Source: Nematostella vectensis (taxonomy: Eukaryota; Cnidaria; Anthozoa; Actiniaria; Edwardsiidae). Taken from it: a stretch of 64,000 nt of DNA. Both the position numbers and the translations under genes were made by a program. The notes under the pieces were generated by a model, which saw only the letters and a program-made list of their open reading frames with translations, did not search any database and was not told the DNA's origin. Below, piece by piece: positions 1 through 10,351 of the stretch (positions within the stretch are counted from its first letter, which is position 1; each line of letters starts with the position of its first letter). Location of the stretch: positions 4,587,501 to 4,651,500 of the forward strand of contig NC_064047.1 in the NCBI RefSeq assembly GCF_932526225.1, read 5' to 3'.

Positions 1-1854
1 TCCCCGTACACCGAGTTCTTGGCCTGGAGTGTGCACGAGTTTTGCCCTTGGCACGCGGCAGTGATCGTCGCAGAGCTGGAGACGCAATTCGTGTTTTTTA
101 TGGAAGCATTAGGGCAGGCTTCAGACCCGGGGGCTGTTCGACCGTAGTTCGCGTACGAGAGGTCAATTGTCTTATTGGCTGGGCACTGGATTGTACGATT
201 GTGGCGCTCGCATATTATGTCTGGTGAAGGATAAAGGTGCAGGTGTTTCAGTTTGTTAGTGCGTCAGCTCATGAGGACGTCATCCCTGATTTAACACGCT
301 CGAGGCATGGATATTATCATCTTTTTCTTCTGAAGCTGATGTTATTAATATATGTATTAGGATTTTAAATGCGGAGCGCTTGCTGTAGGCTTTAAATAAC
401 AGGTAAAAAATAACTAATACATAGTAATGACAACGTTGAGACCAAATTTGCAACGCTTTTCTATCATAACTTAAAAGTACTTAATTGCTAAAAAAATAAA
501 TATCTTCAGAGGCGAACCATGAGATTTCAAAAATATTTTAATTCGTTCCGCCATACTTTGGATAGGTCCCAATATCTCATTTTCCAGCCCACTTTTTTCA
601 GCCCACATGCCCCCCCTTTGCATCCCTAGAACTTGAAGAGGTAAAAAAAATACGTAGAGCTTACCTTTAAATCCGTTAATTCTGTATACTAAATTCGCCC
701 AGTTCTCTCCAACGCCATTAACGCACTGAGATGATGCACCGTGCATGCTATATCTCGAGGCGGCCCAGACATCACTCCAACACTCGCCATAGAACTGAAC
801 ACCAAACATGTCGGCGAAGCCTTCCTTGAAAGCCTCCCTCGCACATGCACTGATGACGTGGGTCATGTTAGGCCAAAGTGCCCACACTATTTCTGAGCGG
901 TGGTTGTGGTAGAGGGTACGGAGCGAGCGGTTAGGGGCGTCTTCGTCATTGTAACATCCGACATGTCCGAGTGTGGCTGTTTTGCCATCTCCAATGCTCA
1001 CCTCTATTTCACCCTAAAGTAAAGAACAATACATTTTGGTATAAATCGCAACCTCCCCTCTCCCACGAACACGTGTGTGTGTTCAAGCTACGAGACAGCA
1101 TAAACTGGCCTAGTCTCAGGGAAGTTTAAGCTGAAATAAAGGAGTTTTGATAAAAAAAATCAAAACATATAAGCAGAAGTGGGGTCTAAACGCTATAAAA
1201 GGAAAAAAAATGAAGAAAAATCTTGTAAAATATAAACAGTAATCAAAGTTACTGTTTAAGTTTTTAGAGTTTTTAAAATTTTGTGGCTTTTCGAAAATGC
1301 AACGCTCTTACACGTATGTTATCAAGAAGCAAAGGGAAACATGTTTACTAGAAGGAAAGGGAAAAAAGCAAGAAGCAAAGTGAAACATGTTAACAAGAAG
1401 CAAAGGGATACAAAAAGAAGGAAAGGAAAACATGTTAACAAGAAGGAAAGGGAAACACCTTAACAAGAAGCAAAGGGAAACGTTAACAAGAAGCAAGGGG
1501 AAACATGTTAACAAGAAGCAAAGGGATACAAAAAGAAGGAAAGGGGAAACATGTTAACAAGAAGGAAAGGGAAACGTTAACAAGAAGCAAAGGGATACAA
1601 AAAGAAGGAAAGGGGAAACATGTTAACAAGAAGGAAAGGGGAAACATGTTAACAAGAAGAAAATGGAAACATGAAGCAAATGAAACATGTTAACAAGAAA
1701 AATGAGGAACACGTTAACAAGAAGCAAAGGAAAGCAAGAAGCAAAGGGGAACGTGTTAATAGAAGCAAACGGAAACATGTACCGTTCCATAGACGGAGAT
1801 CAAAACAGAGGCGAACACAGCGCCAAGCGCTACCAAAACAATCCTCGAGGCCAT
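1..1854 (-). CDS. Secreted WSC-like/SUEL-lectin protein, copy A (3' end cut by window edge)
   Basis: Minus-strand gene with three exons. Exon 1 (1783-1854, 24 codons) begins MASRIVLVALGAVFAS, a signal peptide, and ends at a GT donor in phase 0. Exon 2 (665-1013, 349 nt) follows a TTTACTTTAG acceptor and encodes a four-cysteine domain (GCYND, ACARE, FYGECW) of a WSC-like type I remember from anthozoan and lancelet proteins. It ends at G|GTAAGC in phase 1. Exon 3 (1-220, continuing off the window) starts after CAG and encodes a SUEL/galactose-binding lectin domain with the YGR motif. The split codon joins to Asp, so all phases agree. The complete copy near 44.6-46.4 kb gives a product of about 230 residues. 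Expected role: secreted carbohydrate-binding protein. Intron 1 holds a minisatellite. No stop or frameshift is seen in this copy. Confidence 0.8.
1326..1775. repeat. Minisatellite in intron 1, copy A
   Basis: Imperfect tandem repeat of about 25 bp built on AAGAAGCAAAGGGAAACATG followed by TTAAC, with interspersed variants containing GGGATACAAAAAGAAGG. Both strands are open over short stretches because the unit is purine-biased; I do not regard these as genes. Lies in the first intron of the lectin gene. Confidence 0.85.
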
Positions 1855-1929
1855 GTTGTCGTGCAGGGGGTATAACTGAACTGGTTGTGACACGGTAAGG
1901 ACACGGTGAAACGGTTAGGAATGGGACGT

Positions 1930-1938
1930 CTTATATAG
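1930..1938 (-). promoter_or_regulatory. TATA box of lectin gene copy A
   Basis: Read on the minus strand this is CTATATAAG, about 75 bases upstream of the exon 1 ATG. A CCAAT sequence lies roughly 10 bases further upstream. The same arrangement occurs at 46500-46508 for copy C. Spacing is typical of a TATA-driven promoter with a short 5'UTR. Confidence 0.6.
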
Positions 1939-1939
1939 G

Positions 1940-3738
1940 TTACATTGGTCATTTAAAAAGTCATTTGTATGATTAATTTTGACAGCCCGCTTTTCTCGTT
2001 AGCTACATTTTCGCCCATAGATTACAGATTTACCATTGGTAACTGAATGGTACATGACATTAATTCTATTATTTTCATTTCTGGTATAATCCGATGAAAA
2101 AAAAAGTCGCAAACAGATTAAATGAACACCAAGTAGTGGATAACGCAGCCCTAGCGCCTTCATCGGTTAAAATTCCTAATAATCCAGGTATTAAAGAAGA
2201 TACTCAGACGTTGGCAGGCGAACCCAGGTTTGATATCATTTAGCTAATATTTTACCGCCATTCTTGTCCCATGGGAACGCGAGTGATAGATAAAAATTCA
2301 ATAGAATTAGATATATTTATGACAATAAGGTAGATTTTTTTTGGTATCGTCAAGTTTCTTTTTATTTATTTATTTTTTTACAGATTTTATTTGCAAACGG
2401 AATTGAAATGTTTTGTTGAGGTGGCAGAAAGGGCGAGGCTTCTCATCGTGTGCTCGCGCCACATGAGATAACATCACACTCAACTTGAAACGGTGTTGTG
2501 CTCTTTGCGCGCTCATCTCAGAAAGGAATAAAGCATTATGACTATCATCAACATTAGAAAACAGTCCATTCAAAATATAATAGAAAAAAGGTAATACAAA
2601 CATCTTCTAGAGTAGGTAAAAAAGGCCTAATACCTGACGAATCAAATCTTTGTTTTTTCTTAAAAATATATAATTAGTTTTATTCAGTTGAGACTGCTAT
2701 TGTAAACTTGTGGGTTTTTGTCAGGCCTTCTTTTACAAATTTCAGATTAAAAAGTCTTTTAAATTTAGGATATGGTTTAACAGGGTGCTAAGTGTGGTTA
2801 AGGGCCAGTAGGATTAAAGACAGACAAAATACATGGGCCACTATAGATAATCACACACTTAACCTTTGTATCCACTTCTGTGCCACAACAAAAATTACCG
2901 ACAAATACACAAGAAAGCTCAATGTAACGAAGACTATTTGTAGTCATGCTTCAAAAAGGTTCAATATCTTCGCCTTGGTCGTGATGTTATTATCTCACTT
3001 TACACACAGACATGTCTCTGTATGCGTCTTTTATTTCAAAGCCCTTAAAAGATATTTCCGAGATGTCTTGCTTTCATCACGACTTTCATCGTTTTGGGTC
3101 GTTTATTTGTGTAGTTTAAGAAAAACTACACAACGATAACCTATACGGTAAAATAAGTTATCATCTATGCAAGAACTGTAGGCAGAAACCCATTGTCCTG
3201 ATAATGCTAAACTTCCCCACATGGAATTTTTTGTACCAAACACACAGACATAGTAGTGGTCTGTATCCAAATATTTTATGCACTAGTCATTTGAAACCCC
3301 CACCCCCATGGTCCCGGGGAAGTGTGGGGTTAAGGTGGCAGTTTAAAGCACTTTTGAACGGGAATCTGTCCCGAGGGGGTGGGGGAATTGACAGTTTTTG
3401 ACTCTAAGACTTATCCCCACCGTGGGGGTTTGGGACAAGTTAATAGTGTCACAAATATCATGTTAGTTTCTACCTTGAGACTCTTCTGTAGCAAGCAATT
3501 CCATGTATCAGCGTGTGGCATACTGCACGTCGACATGTGCAAAACGAGTATTAAAAAAAAAAAATGCCAGATGACGATTATTTGTTTTACCATCTTTTTT
3601 GTAACTGTTATTTTCATAGTAATTGGTACAAATATACTCGCTGAAGTGTACTGGCTTTGAAAGATAAAAAAAAGCTTATTTCAGATGACTTGTTGTCGGG
3701 TAGTTGCCTATAGTTTGCATCCCAAGGGGTGGGGGCAT
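1940..3738. other. Non-coding part of the duplicated block, copy A
   Basis: About 1.8 kb with no gene I can support. It is homologous to 26704-28226 and 46815-48335. It contains the unoccupied target of the Polinton-like element (GCTAAT at 2243-2248), a mirror-like CCCAC/GTGGG-rich stretch near 3295-3430, and ends at the LTR-element target GCAT (3735-3738). Small ORFs here are not conserved in frame between copies. Confidence 0.6.
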
Positions 3739-4775
3739 TGTTATGATGTGAATTTGGAGTTATTTAGCTTGCCGTAGCAGTCAAAAGCACTCACGCTTTA
3801 TTATAATCATACTCAAATTAGGATATATTTACTCAGGGATTTCAAAAACAAAAACAAAAAAAAATTATATAAGCATTGATTTTCAAATTATCTTTTATCG
3901 GACATCTTCTCTAGTTTAGCACGAATCATTTACATGATATATCAAATTTTCAAGCGGGGACGCTTGTCTTCAAAGGGGGAGGCCATGTTATGATAGGTTA
4001 TGTTTGAATGAACCCGTATTTTACTAATTGTAGTAAGCAAATAGACAAAGTTAAGATATTTGCTCTAGCTGAAAGGGTTGTTCAAGGTTGAAAGTATTCT
4101 TGAGGCATTGTTAGTTTTTGTTGATTTAGCTGAATAGGAATTTGTTCGTTTAATTAAAAGAATTAGCGAGATAATGACATTTATCGGGTCGTACCATGTT
4201 TTGGGACTTATCTGTCTCAACTTCCCATTAAGTTGGTAAACTTACAAGTCTTCTGTTTATATAGTTTCCTTTAGATGTCGGACGTTAATTGTCGGTATCA
4301 TAGGCACAGCACGTAGGATCGCCCACACTCAAGTAGGAGGTGCTTAGCTCTGCAGTGTTGGCAATCTGATTATCTATGCTAATCTAAGTCAGCAAACATC
4401 ACATCTACGCTGCTTGAGCGACCAGTTCTTTCCCCTTCCGTTCAGTAACTTTCGATTACAAGTTACATATTTGTTTCTCCAAAGTTACCTTTTTACCTTT
4501 CCTACCGACTCCCTTAGTTTCATGGCAAAGGACATTCGTTTTGTATCCTTAAATTCTTTTTAAAGCTTTCCTTTGTTATCGCTAATTTTGTTTGCATTGT
4601 CAAGTACCGTCCAATCACCGCACTCTGCACACCTGGTCAGTGCTTGTCAATCAAACGTACTACCTGTTTTGCTACAAATAGGACCACATTGTAAATCCTC
4701 ATCACTCTTCATCCAACTGACTCAGAATAAAGGTACGACCCCAGTCAATAGAATTCCTCCCGTCGTATTATTACA
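3739..4775 (+). repeat. 5' LTR
   Basis: 1,037 bp, TG...CA bounded. It matches 10352-11671 apart from small indels and a duplication in the 3' copy. The end TTATTACA is followed directly by the primer-binding region. Confidence 0.85.
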
Positions 4776-4796
4776 TTGGTGAAGAACCCTCGATTC
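4776..4796 (+). promoter_or_regulatory. Probable primer-binding site
   Basis: Begins two bases after the 5' LTR with TGGTGAAGAACCC. A TGG start one or two bases after the LTR is typical of tRNA-primed Ty3/gypsy elements. I could not assign the tRNA. Confidence 0.5.
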
Positions 4797-5251
4797 TGCA
4801 AAAGAAAAGCAAGTAAGTCAGTGGGTGACGGGACCAGTGGGGAGCCTAACCCCATTCTTTCCCCCATCCTGAATTGGCATCATTTATAGGCAGCACACGT
4901 CTTTGAGAATGATCTCAGTGACTAGCGGTTGTGTTGTTTGCCATTCCTATGTAGTTGTAACTGACTTCTAGCTATTCATACCTATAGTATGTTATTTTCT
5001 CGTATGTGCGAAATTGTGTCATGTTCTTCCCACAATCGTAACTTACGTAGCTTTTTCTCATCTGTTTCAAATGTTAGTAGTCACTCGCGATTAACTTGGT
5101 GACCTTACTGTCCATTACGATTTGTTTTTCGTTTTGCTTATCCTATACGTAGCGATACGCTACTTATTCCATAGTCACCGTGTCGGCCAAAGTTAAAAAA
5201 CCTCCGCGCTCGTCGGTCCCACCCTCTAGCATTCAGACTCGATCACAGACC

Positions 5252-6382
5252 ATGGCGGCAAGGTATCCTGAATCGCCCGAATCGACACCTAGGCGTATTG
5301 AGACTATAGAAACACCTAGGACCCCACACCAACAGGCTCCTGATGTCTCACCCGAAGTGATACGAAGCTTGATTTCCTCTTTTGACCATCTGAGAAATGC
5401 TGTAGAATACAAACATTTACAGCAACAAAATAGTTTAGCGGCTTTAGAAACAACAGTAGAGGAAAGCGGCGACCTTTTGGGACTCCGCGCAGGAATGAAG
5501 CCCCCTACCTTTAGCGGGGATGGCATATAAGATGTAAATGATTTCATCACCCGTTTTCAACGGATGCCTGAATTCTATCGCTGGGACGATGAAAGAAAGT
5601 TACGGGCCCTTTATCTTACGGGAAACGCCAGCGTTTGGTTCAACAGCCACCCTAGGGCAGCATTGAACACCTGGGACGCAGCTCTCACACAATTAAAAAA
5701 TCACTTCGATTCTGGGGCAAGCCAGTGGCTCTTGCGCCAGCAATTGGACCAAAGGGTCCAAGGAAAGTTTGAACCCCTTGCCCAGTACACCGCTGACATC
5801 CGCCGTTTATGTCAGCGGCTCAAATTGCCAAAAAGCGAGTGGTTGCACCAATTTGTGCGCGGCCTGCGGGGACCACTCAAAGAGTACGTGGTACTCCAAT
5901 CCCCGGCGGATTTTGAGACGGCTGAAACACAGGCTCGCCTGCGCGATGTTGTGTCCGGCCCTCCAACCGATTTGGCTACTGTTTCGGATGAGCTTACTAA
6001 ACGGGTTATCAACGGTGTAACCGGGGCTTTAGCTAAGACAATCCCCTCATCTAACCCTTCTAAGATTGCTGCTTACGAACCCACCCCCGACACCAGCCGC
6101 CCGTCCCATCGGCCTGGAGCCGATAACCTGACCAGGGATGACATTAGACAAATCATTTAGCAGGAATTACGCAAAGAGCTCCGCAGATCGAATCCCGCAA
6201 ACCAAAATTACGATCGTAATCGTAACACTAGTAACACTAGAGGCCATACGGCTTACTCATGTCGCGCCCGGGATTCCCGTATTCCCAACCCGCGCAACCA
6301 GAACCCCAATTATCGCCCCTCCTTCCAGAGACCACAATGGCAAATTAATGGGCCTCCCAGACGTCTCAACCAGGGAAACTGA
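5252..6382 (+). pseudogene. LTR-element Gag with two in-frame stops
   Basis: One reading frame from an ATG in perfect Kozak context (ACCATGG) to a TGA at 6380-6382. The central part is a retrotransposon gag domain: FYRWDDERKLRALYL, WFNSHPRAALNTWDAAL, FVRGLRGPLKEYV. An upstream GTG at 5180 is in frame but unlikely as a start. TAA at 5528-5530 and TAG at 6158-6160 interrupt the same frame without shifting it. After the TAG the sequence is basic and Asn/Arg-rich, as in nucleocapsid tails, but a clear CCHC knuckle is not visible. As read, only fragments would be made. Confidence 0.75.
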
Positions 6383-6534
6383 TAGCGGCTCCTGGTTATC
6401 GGGAACTACTAGGGGCCCTGGATTTTAATGACAATCATAACTACACAAACAACAATCAAAGCGCGCTTACAATTAACGAAGAGAACTTTCAACAACACAC
6501 ACTACCAGCCAATGACGCCACCTTTGACGCCAAC

Positions 6535-7752
6535 ATGGACGACTTACATTTTTACACACCAACTAATGAACAATTTCAGCTGGACGAATTAGTCTTCCCG
6601 AACAATGATTCGCCAGAGACCAGACCGTGGAGAGTTTTGAAATTAATAATAACGATTTTTCTTCACAAGAGAATGCACAAAGCAATCCAAATTTGGATAA
6701 TAATGATCGGTTCAGACCAGTACGTCGCACAATTTTTTCTGATGAGGTTATACAGGTCGAAGAAAGACCGCCTCGTGAATGTTTTCCACCCTGAGGAGAT
6801 GTTTAATTTTGAAGAGGGAACAACTCCCCAAGTATTGGCTGAAGGCCACAGTATATGCGACGAAACGTTTAATGACAAGCATCAATCAATCCTAGATATG
6901 GATTTTGGAATGGATAACAGCATTCTACAGCAGCCAATGAGTCCCAGTCCAGAAGAGACTGAGGAAAATTTACCAGAAATCAACACGATTATTAATACTT
7001 CAGATTCAAATTTCGGCAATCAAAATAATGGCACGAATGTTACGGTCAATGTTCCATTTCTTACAACGGACAATTTAATGCTTCACGGTCAAATCTCTGG
7101 CCACAACGTCGACTTTTTGGTAGATACTGGCGCCGCGATAAGCTGCATCAGCTCGTCTACCTGGCGACGGCTAAACACAACAAACAATTTACAGCTGCGC
7201 GACCCCAGTTCAGCAGCGCTTCAGACGGTAGACGGTCCCAGCTTAACAATACTAGGCATATTTACAGCAGATTTATCACTAGGCAACAGGGTATTCACCC
7301 TAGATTTATTGGTAATCAAGAACCTCACTTATGATGCTATTTTGGGAAAATATTTCTTAATGCAGCATAACGCGCAGATAGACTTAGCGTCACGCTCCTT
7401 GAACCTAAGACCACCTTTTCAATGCCCATTTAATGAATTCCCTTCATTAGATTCACGCGTTCCTCAGCCTGCAACGGTATACGCACACCAGGTCCTCATC
7501 ATTCCGTCATTTTCCAAGTTTAGTGCACCCGTTCATATTGATAATCGCAAGCTCACTCAAGAACAGCCTCCGCTCACTATACCATCACAAAACCTACACA
7601 TTAATTATAACTTTACAAGAGCGCAAGTATTGGCTTCTGTCAAACTAATCAATCCAGGCGCACAACCAGCCACTATCCACGAGCGCACAACACTAGGGAC
7701 AGACGTTCCCTCCCTTCCGGGTAATCAACCAAAGCGGGAAGTTTCCGTTTGA
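6535..7752 (+). CDS. LTR-element aspartic protease
   Basis: Open frame of 405 residues. The N-terminal 180 residues are acidic and of no recognised fold. A retropepsin domain follows: FLVDTGAAISCIS with the catalytic Asp in DTGA at about residue 197, and a C-terminal YDAILGKYFL corresponding to the family's ILG motif. Known role: maturation of Gag and Pol polyproteins. Normally RT, RNase H and integrase follow in the same polyprotein; here the frame ends at 7752 and those domains are missing. Confidence 0.75.
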   Translation: MDDLHFYTPTNEQFQLDELVFPNNDSPETRPWRVLKLIITIFLHKRMHKAIQIWIIMIGSDQYVAQFFLMRLYRSKKDRLVNVFHPEEMFNFEEGTTPQVLAEGHSICDETFNDKHQSILDMDFGMDNSILQQPMSPSPEETEENLPEINTIINTSDSNFGNQNNGTNVTVNVPFLTTDNLMLHGQISGHNVDFLVDTGAAISCISSSTWRRLNTTNNLQLRDPSSAALQTVDGPSLTILGIFTADLSLGNRVFTLDLLVIKNLTYDAILGKYFLMQHNAQIDLASRSLNLRPPFQCPFNEFPSLDSRVPQPATVYAHQVLIIPSFSKFSAPVHIDNRKLTQEQPPLTIPSQNLHINYNFTRAQVLASVKLINPGAQPATIHERTTLGTDVPSLPGNQPKREVSV

Positions 7753-7851
7753 CCGAGGAATTATTTGTAAAAACATCATTAAAACCCAAGAAAAACGTTG
7801 GGACCATCGGTAACGGCAAGGTCGTTTACTTGATAAAAAACGGTGGACAGT

Positions 7852-8898
7852 ATGGCTACGAAGTTAAAACGCGTGTCCGAGGACATGAAAATTGTCAAGG
7901 ATACATTTGTCCGATGGCGGCTAACCTTTCGGGATTTTGCTAAAAAGGACAATTGCAACAAAAACATGCAAATGGAGTTTTTATCAAAGTATGCCATGGA
8001 AATTAACACTGCATTTGCCACAATCCTGCGCTTGTCGGAAATTCGTGATACAGTCGCACAATTTTCTAGGATAACCAGTAAAACACTTGTGGGATACGAC
8101 TCACTTCCGCCCTATATCAATCGTCAAGTGGCGGACAGATTGGAAACGGATCCCTCCCTTATAGTGACAAAACAATTGTTAGATGAAGGCGTTCCACTTC
8201 TTATGGAACCTATCGTGGATTTTACGCTTTCGGACGAAGGCAAAAAGCTCTCTGTATCCCAAAGCAAGCTAGAAGCCACTATGCTTTTTACACTACCAAT
8301 TGTTACTTCGGTACAACACATGTGTACTATGGAGAACCTTACCCCCTTAAAATTTAACGTATCCAACACTTGTTTCACCGGCCCATTTCTTCAGCGTAAT
8401 CTACTACTAATCACATGTAAAAACAATCAAATGCTGGTCACTGATGCCGTTCTATCAAAGTGTATGTCAAACAATGAGTTTGTTCTGTGCCCCACTAACC
8501 TTCTTAATGTCGTACAAAATCCAAATTGGTTGGGGTTTCCTTGGTCTCCATACTCTCACATGGCTTATCCACGACACCACATAACATCAAAGAACTGTGA
8601 CGGCCTGAAGGCAATTCACCACATCGGCGGACGTTACTTCTTGTCTGTAACATCCGGGACGTTTATCACAAACAGTGGCCCCATGCGTGTGACACCTCTG
8701 GCGGTATTCCATTTACCCTGCAACGAATCCTTCGAGAGCGCTACGTCCGGTATCGGCGAATGCCCACAGCGTATGGAAATCGAGTTACCGATCTTTGGAG
8801 AGACACATCTCCAATATGTCTCTTGGAAGTCGGTAATGGACGATAAACAATTAGACCTTACTTCCGTACGCTTATCATTCCGCCGGTCACCGTCATGA
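7852..8898 (+). CDS. Envelope-like glycoprotein, ectodomain part
   Basis: Open frame of about 348 residues (first ATG 7852), helical at the N-terminus and then cysteine-rich. The spacing of hydrophobic and cysteine residues (LLITCKNNQ, FVLCPTNLL, FHLPCNES, GECPQRME) resembles the C-terminal half of baculovirus-F/errantivirus-type envelope proteins. There is no signal peptide, so the 5' part appears lost together with pol. The stop overlaps the next ATG as ATGA at 8895-8898; the next frame carries the membrane anchor, so the two may be one gene with a frameshift near 8865. Assignment is by position, pattern and the downstream anchor, not by a catalytic motif. Confidence 0.5.
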   Translation: MATKLKRVSEDMKIVKDTFVRWRLTFRDFAKKDNCNKNMQMEFLSKYAMEINTAFATILRLSEIRDTVAQFSRITSKTLVGYDSLPPYINRQVADRLETDPSLIVTKQLLDEGVPLLMEPIVDFTLSDEGKKLSVSQSKLEATMLFTLPIVTSVQHMCTMENLTPLKFNVSNTCFTGPFLQRNLLLITCKNNQMLVTDAVLSKCMSNNEFVLCPTNLLNVVQNPNWLGFPWSPYSHMAYPRHHITSKNCDGLKAIHHIGGRYFLSVTSGTFITNSGPMRVTPLAVFHLPCNESFESATSGIGECPQRMEIELPIFGETHLQYVSWKSVMDDKQLDLTSVRLSFRRSPS

Positions 8899-9314
8899 AC
8901 CACACCATTCTTCGTGGGCTAGACGAGACGTACCGCGTGATCGATCGACAATTCACGGCACTGATTGACAAATTCCACGGCGACATTGATGCCATCAGCG
9001 AGGTTGAGGTAAACACAATCAACGAGATTCTACTATACACTTCAGTAGCTGTCTCACTGTTGAACTTCGTCCTTCTTATGGCATACGCTTGTTATCATCA
9101 TTGTGTTTTCGAGCGCCTCAAGCATCAGCGCCGCACGCCCCCCAAACGCTCATCACCTCCACACGAACCCCACTTTGAGTTGGTACCGCCACCCAAGAAA
9201 CCACGCTGCGAGTCAGAGGAGGACGACGAGGAGGAGCATGACCTCGAGCGACCGTCCGTTGTTGACGACACAGAGCTGGCACATCCAACGGAACCTCTCT
9301 TTAACTTTAAATAA
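8895..9314 (+). CDS. Envelope-like glycoprotein, membrane anchor and cytoplasmic tail
   Basis: 139 residues. A short ectodomain-like segment is followed by one transmembrane helix (about residues 47-68, YTSVAVSLLNFVLLMAYACY) and a tail of about 70 residues that is first basic and proline-rich and then strongly acidic. It overlaps the preceding frame by four bases, and the upstream in-frame sequence is open, consistent with it being the C-terminal part of the same envelope-like protein. Confidence 0.5.
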   Translation: MNHTILRGLDETYRVIDRQFTALIDKFHGDIDAISEVEVNTINEILLYTSVAVSLLNFVLLMAYACYHHCVFERLKHQRRTPPKRSSPPHEPHFELVPPPKKPRCESEEDDEEEHDLERPSVVDDTELAHPTEPLFNFK

Positions 9315-9492
9315 CTTAATTGCCATTAGCGAGCTAATTCGGCAATTGGCGGTCAGTGGAGGCTGGCGCGTGAGAACGATAACGGACGTCAACACGTACA
9401 AAAACAATGATAATACAATGAAAATACTTTCGATGCGCATAACTTAACGTGACATGCAATAGCAAACAAATGAAAAACACGATGAAAGCCCA

Positions 9493-10122
9493 TCATCGGA
9501 TTAGCTCACTAGGTAAGGCCGCTACAAAGTTGGCTGCAGATGGTAGACAGGTAAAAACTGCCTGCGGTAAAGCATTCCAGACGGGGATAGTGCGTGAATA
9601 GGAGGAGAACTGGAAAGCGTTAATTTTAGCTGGGAGGAGTGAAAATTGGTAGCTATTACAGGCACTGGTTCTTGTGAAGTAGACGGCAGGCGGAAAATCA
9701 ATTTTGACGAGGCCGGAGTTTATCTTATAAAAAAGTGCGAGGTCACTAACTATTCTTCGATGTTGGAGTGACTGCCAGCCTAACACATTAATCATTTGGG
9801 TAACGCTACTTGTTCTTTGGTAATCCCCTGTGGTAAAGCGTGCGGCTCTACGCTGGAGAGATTCCAACGTGCTAATATCCCTCTTGGTATGTGGAGACCA
9901 TGCAACCGAACCGTACTCAAGGATGGGGCGGACGAGTGACGTATAGGCTCGCTCCTTGATTCGGACTGAACACGATGAAAGGTTCCTCTGTAGCACTCCT
10001 AAGACTCGATTCGCCTTCTTCTCAGAGCAACTTACGCTTAACCAGCCACTTAAACACCTCCATCCGGATGGACTGAGTCCATGCTGCGACATCGCATGAA
10101 TTCTAACTAGGCAAAAGGACAC
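9493..10122 (-). pseudogene. 5'-truncated non-LTR (CR1/Jockey-like LINE) reverse transcriptase fragment
   Basis: 209-codon fragment reading opposite to the LTR element. It has the C-terminal signature of LINE reverse transcriptases: KKANRVLGVLQRNL, SLVRPILEYGSVAWSPH, LESLQRRAARFTTGDY, and FYKINSGLV. Catalytic RT motifs and the endonuclease are absent, as expected for 5' truncation. The AT-rich tail below 9493 is probably its 3'UTR. It lies between the envelope-like gene and the 3' LTR, so it inserted into the LTR element. Confidence 0.75.
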
Positions 10123-10351
10123 TCTCTCGCTCTGTTCTTTACGGCCTACAATTCACCTAAGCCAAAATAGACTACTTTCTATATACTTATTACTTTCTGT
10201 TGCTCGGATACGAGATTCGTAAGCGACAATATTCGTTTACCTTTCAACTTGGTAAATATTTCATGTTATAAAAAGTGTTTTCAATCACACTGTAAAATTC
10301 ATTCTTAGTTTTTTTTTTTTTCAACAGAAAGTCATTTTTTAGTTCTCTTTG

